From: Porphyromonadaceae bacterium
GTDB lineage: Bacteria > Bacteroidota > Bacteroidia > Bacteroidales > Tannerellaceae
DNA: 9,197 nt
Assembly: GCA_003517945.1 (NCBI GenBank)
Contig: DOZP01000007.1
Location: 2,298-11,494, forward strand
Direction of reading: 5' to 3'
Part shown: piece by piece, positions 7,630 to 9,197 of the stretch
Layout: each line of letters starts with the position of its first letter
Numbering within the stretch: position 1 is the stretch's first letter
Made by a program: the position numbers and the translations under genes
The notes under the pieces: generated by a model
What the model was told of the DNA's origin: nothing
What the model saw: only the letters and a program-made list of their open reading frames with translations
Database searches by the model: none

Positions 7630-7692
7630 CGAAAAAACAGGGTTGAACGAACCAACTATTTTCGCAAACAATCATAATTATTACAATATATC

Positions 7693-9012
7693 ATGACACA
7701 AAAAGAAAAACAAGTAAACTACGTCGGGCCATTTCTTACCATGGTCTTCCTATTCTTCATCGTTGGTTTCCTGACGACTGCCAACACACAATTCCAGGGA
7801 CCGCTCAGAGAAGCATTTCTGTCGGGAGTAGGCGATTTAAAAAACACGTTTGCCACCCTGATCACATTCTCCTGGTTCCTGGCATATCCGCTTTGCGGAG
7901 GGGTAGGTTCGCGATGGACCGCCAGATACGGATACAAAGGAACGCTGATCCGTTCGTTATTCATTATGATATTGGGTTTAGGATGTTTTTTCCTGTCTTC
8001 CTGGTTTACCGTACAATTTCCGGAATCAAACCTGAAATACGGCGCCAACCTGATTCCTGCGGGATTTTTTATATTCCTGTTAGGATCATTCATTGTCGGA
8101 GCATCCGCCACTATTTTACAGGTAGTGATTAATCCCTACCTGACGGCTTGCTACGTAAAAGGGACACAACCTATACAACGAATGGCGATCGGCGGTTCGG
8201 CCAATTCCATCGGGACGACGATCGCTCCGTTCTTCGTGACGGGAATTGTGTTCGGAGGACTTGCCATGGAAGATGTACAGATCAGCCAATTGATGGTTCC
8301 GTTTTTTTCGTTAATGGCCGTCATCGGTATTGTCGTACTGGTATTACTCAAATTATCATTACCCGACATACAGGGAACAAAAGCCGACGCCGGAGAAAAA
8401 CTGGAAAAAAGCGTCTGGTCATTCAGCCACCTGACACTGGGCGTCATTGCCATATTTTTTTATGTAGGCGTTGAAGTTTGTATCGGAGCCAATATAAATC
8501 TATACGCTATCGAACAGGAATCCGTAAACGGACCTTTCTCTTTTTTCGGGAATGATTCGCTCACATTATTCGGGATAAATTTCGCCGTACCCGCACTAAT
8601 GGCCACCTTATACTGGGGCGGTATGCTGATCGGCCGCCTGGTGGGAAGTTCATTGAGTACCATCCCTCCCCGGGTTCAACTAATTGCAACCACCGTCTCC
8701 GCAACCATCCTGACGCTATTGGCCATTGCACTCAATAATCCGTGGTTACTGACAGCCGTCGGGTTATTCCACTCAATTATGTGGGGCGCTATTTTTACGC
8801 TTTCCGTCAATAAATTAGGAAAATACACATCGATAGCCTCCGGTGTCTTTATGATTGGCGTTGTCGGCGGCGCTATATTACCGCTGTTACAGGGGATGAT
8901 TGCCGACGCCGTTAACGGCTGGAGATGGTCATGGTTTATTGTGATTTTCGGCGAATTATTTATGCTATACTATGCATTAATAGGTTCCAGGGTAAAACAA
9001 TCGGCAGCATAA
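7693..9012 (+). CDS. MFS sugar permease, fucose/glucose/galactose/GlcNAc branch
   Basis: Inner-membrane proton-linked sugar importer of the FucP/GluP/NagP group of the major facilitator superfamily, 439 residues (normal). About twelve hydrophobic segments are visible in two halves, joined by a hydrophilic loop near 222-245. Family signatures include LQVVINPY (142-149), YVGVEVCIG (257-265) and LGKYTSIASG followed by VVGGAILP (375-397). At the position where the E. coli fucose permease has the substrate-coupling Glu135, this protein has Q143, as in the GluP/NagP side of the family (alignment by eye from memory), which argues against fucose. The start at 7693 (caatatatcATG) follows the isomerase-family stop by 63 bases, and the next gene begins 24 bases after its stop, so it is co-transcribed. 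Context suggests import of GlcNAc or another amino sugar, or a short oligosaccharide; the sequence cannot settle which. Confidence 0.9.
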   Translation: MTQKEKQVNYVGPFLTMVFLFFIVGFLTTANTQFQGPLREAFLSGVGDLKNTFATLITFSWFLAYPLCGGVGSRWTARYGYKGTLIRSLFIMILGLGCFFLSSWFTVQFPESNLKYGANLIPAGFFIFLLGSFIVGASATILQVVINPYLTACYVKGTQPIQRMAIGGSANSIGTTIAPFFVTGIVFGGLAMEDVQISQLMVPFFSLMAVIGIVVLVLLKLSLPDIQGTKADAGEKLEKSVWSFSHLTLGVIAIFFYVGVEVCIGANINLYAIEQESVNGPFSFFGNDSLTLFGINFAVPALMATLYWGGMLIGRLVGSSLSTIPPRVQLIATTVSATILTLLAIALNNPWLLTAVGLFHSIMWGAIFTLSVNKLGKYTSIASGVFMIGVVGGAILPLLQGMIADAVNGWRWSWFIVIFGELFMLYYALIGSRVKQSAA

Positions 9013-9036
9013 AAACAACTATAAAATATCAGAAAA

Positions 9037-9197
9037 ATGAACAGAATCAAGCAATACGCAGCCTTCCTTTTTTCATTCATCCTATGTATGTCCTGCGGCG
9101 GAAATACTTCAAAGCACGACAACGAAGCGACACAACAACAGGCGGAAGTAAAAACGGATGAAAAAGTAATCATCGCTTATGTAACCTCGTGGAGCCA
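9037..9197 (+). CDS. Lipoprotein, probable family 18 glycoside hydrolase (3' partial)
   Basis: The first 53 codons of a gene cut by the window end. It begins MNRIKQYAAF, then a hydrophobic stretch and a lipobox-like LCMSC with the probable lipidated C20. Residues after it (GGNTSKHDNE) are polar with some acidic residues, which in Bacteroidota can favour export to the cell surface. A linker rich in Gln, Glu and Lys follows, and the mature domain opens with KVIIAYVTSWS. This is the typical first beta strand of family 18 glycosidases (chitinases and endo-N-acetylglucosaminidases), but the catalytic DxxDxDxE motif lies beyond the window. The start is 24 bases after the permease stop, so it belongs to the same operon. 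Lipoprotein nature is fairly sure; the GH18 assignment rests on about ten residues plus context. Confidence 0.65.
   Translation, partial: MNRIKQYAAFLFSFILCMSCGGNTSKHDNEATQQQAEVKTDEKVIIAYVTSWS

Noticed and set aside
7630..7692. CGAAAA (7630-7635) and TTTTCG before the permease as a hairpin terminator or operator
   Set aside because: The inner pairing is short and ambiguous and there is no T tract; chance is likely in this A/T-rich gap.
7719..8111. A 130-codon open frame on the - strand inside the permease gene
   Set aside because: It is antisense to a clear 12-segment transporter, its translation resembles no family known to me, and no start context supports it. The same holds for other antisense frames, for example 1210-1632 and 2496-2816.
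8925..9161. A 78-codon open frame on the + strand across the end of the permease and the start of the lipoprotein
   Set aside because: It overlaps two well-supported genes in another frame and encodes no recognisable protein; the lipoprotein frame with its lipobox explains this stretch.

Overview
The window looks like a piece of a Bacteroidota chromosome, most likely order Bacteroidales. The evidence is a giant hybrid two-component regulator of the Bacteroidales type, start codons preceded by A/T-rich sequence without Shine-Dalgarno motifs, a perfect match to the Bacteroides -7 promoter box (TAnnTTTG), and a lipoprotein with an acidic stretch after its cysteine. All genes lie on the + strand. 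I see no tRNA, rRNA, CRISPR array, insertion sequence or broken gene.

Left part (1-1629): the C-terminal half of a transketolase (5' end outside the window), an intergenic hairpin, then ribose-5-phosphate isomerase B. Together they belong to the non-oxidative pentose phosphate pathway and look like housekeeping genes.

Middle (1630-5872): a 158-base gap with two adjacent perfect hairpins and a candidate promoter, followed by a 1300-residue hybrid two-component system (HTCS). It has a signal peptide, propeller-type sensor repeats, a Y_Y_Y domain, one membrane segment, a histidine kinase, a receiver and an AraC-type HTH. Behind it is a 182-base gap holding a possible terminator, a candidate promoter and a perfect 7-bp inverted repeat that could be an operator.

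Right part (5873-9197): a probable four-gene operon with a ROK-family sugar kinase, a glucosamine/galactosamine-6-phosphate isomerase-family protein, a sugar permease of the fucose/glucose/galactose/GlcNAc MFS branch, and the start of a lipoprotein that looks like a family 18 glycoside hydrolase (cut by the window end). The inferred logic is this: the lipoprotein cuts an amino-sugar glycan outside the cytoplasm, the permease imports the product, the kinase phosphorylates it, the isomerase-family enzyme feeds it toward fructose-6-phosphate or a related intermediate, and the HTCS senses the glycan and switches the cluster on. No deacetylase (nagA) and no SusC/SusD pair is visible in the window.

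Nothing here is a wholly unknown system. The points most worth a second look are the isomerase-family enzyme with a Gln where the family normally has a catalytic Glu, the altered acidic pocket of the HTCS receiver, and the structured DNA in the two gaps flanking the regulator.
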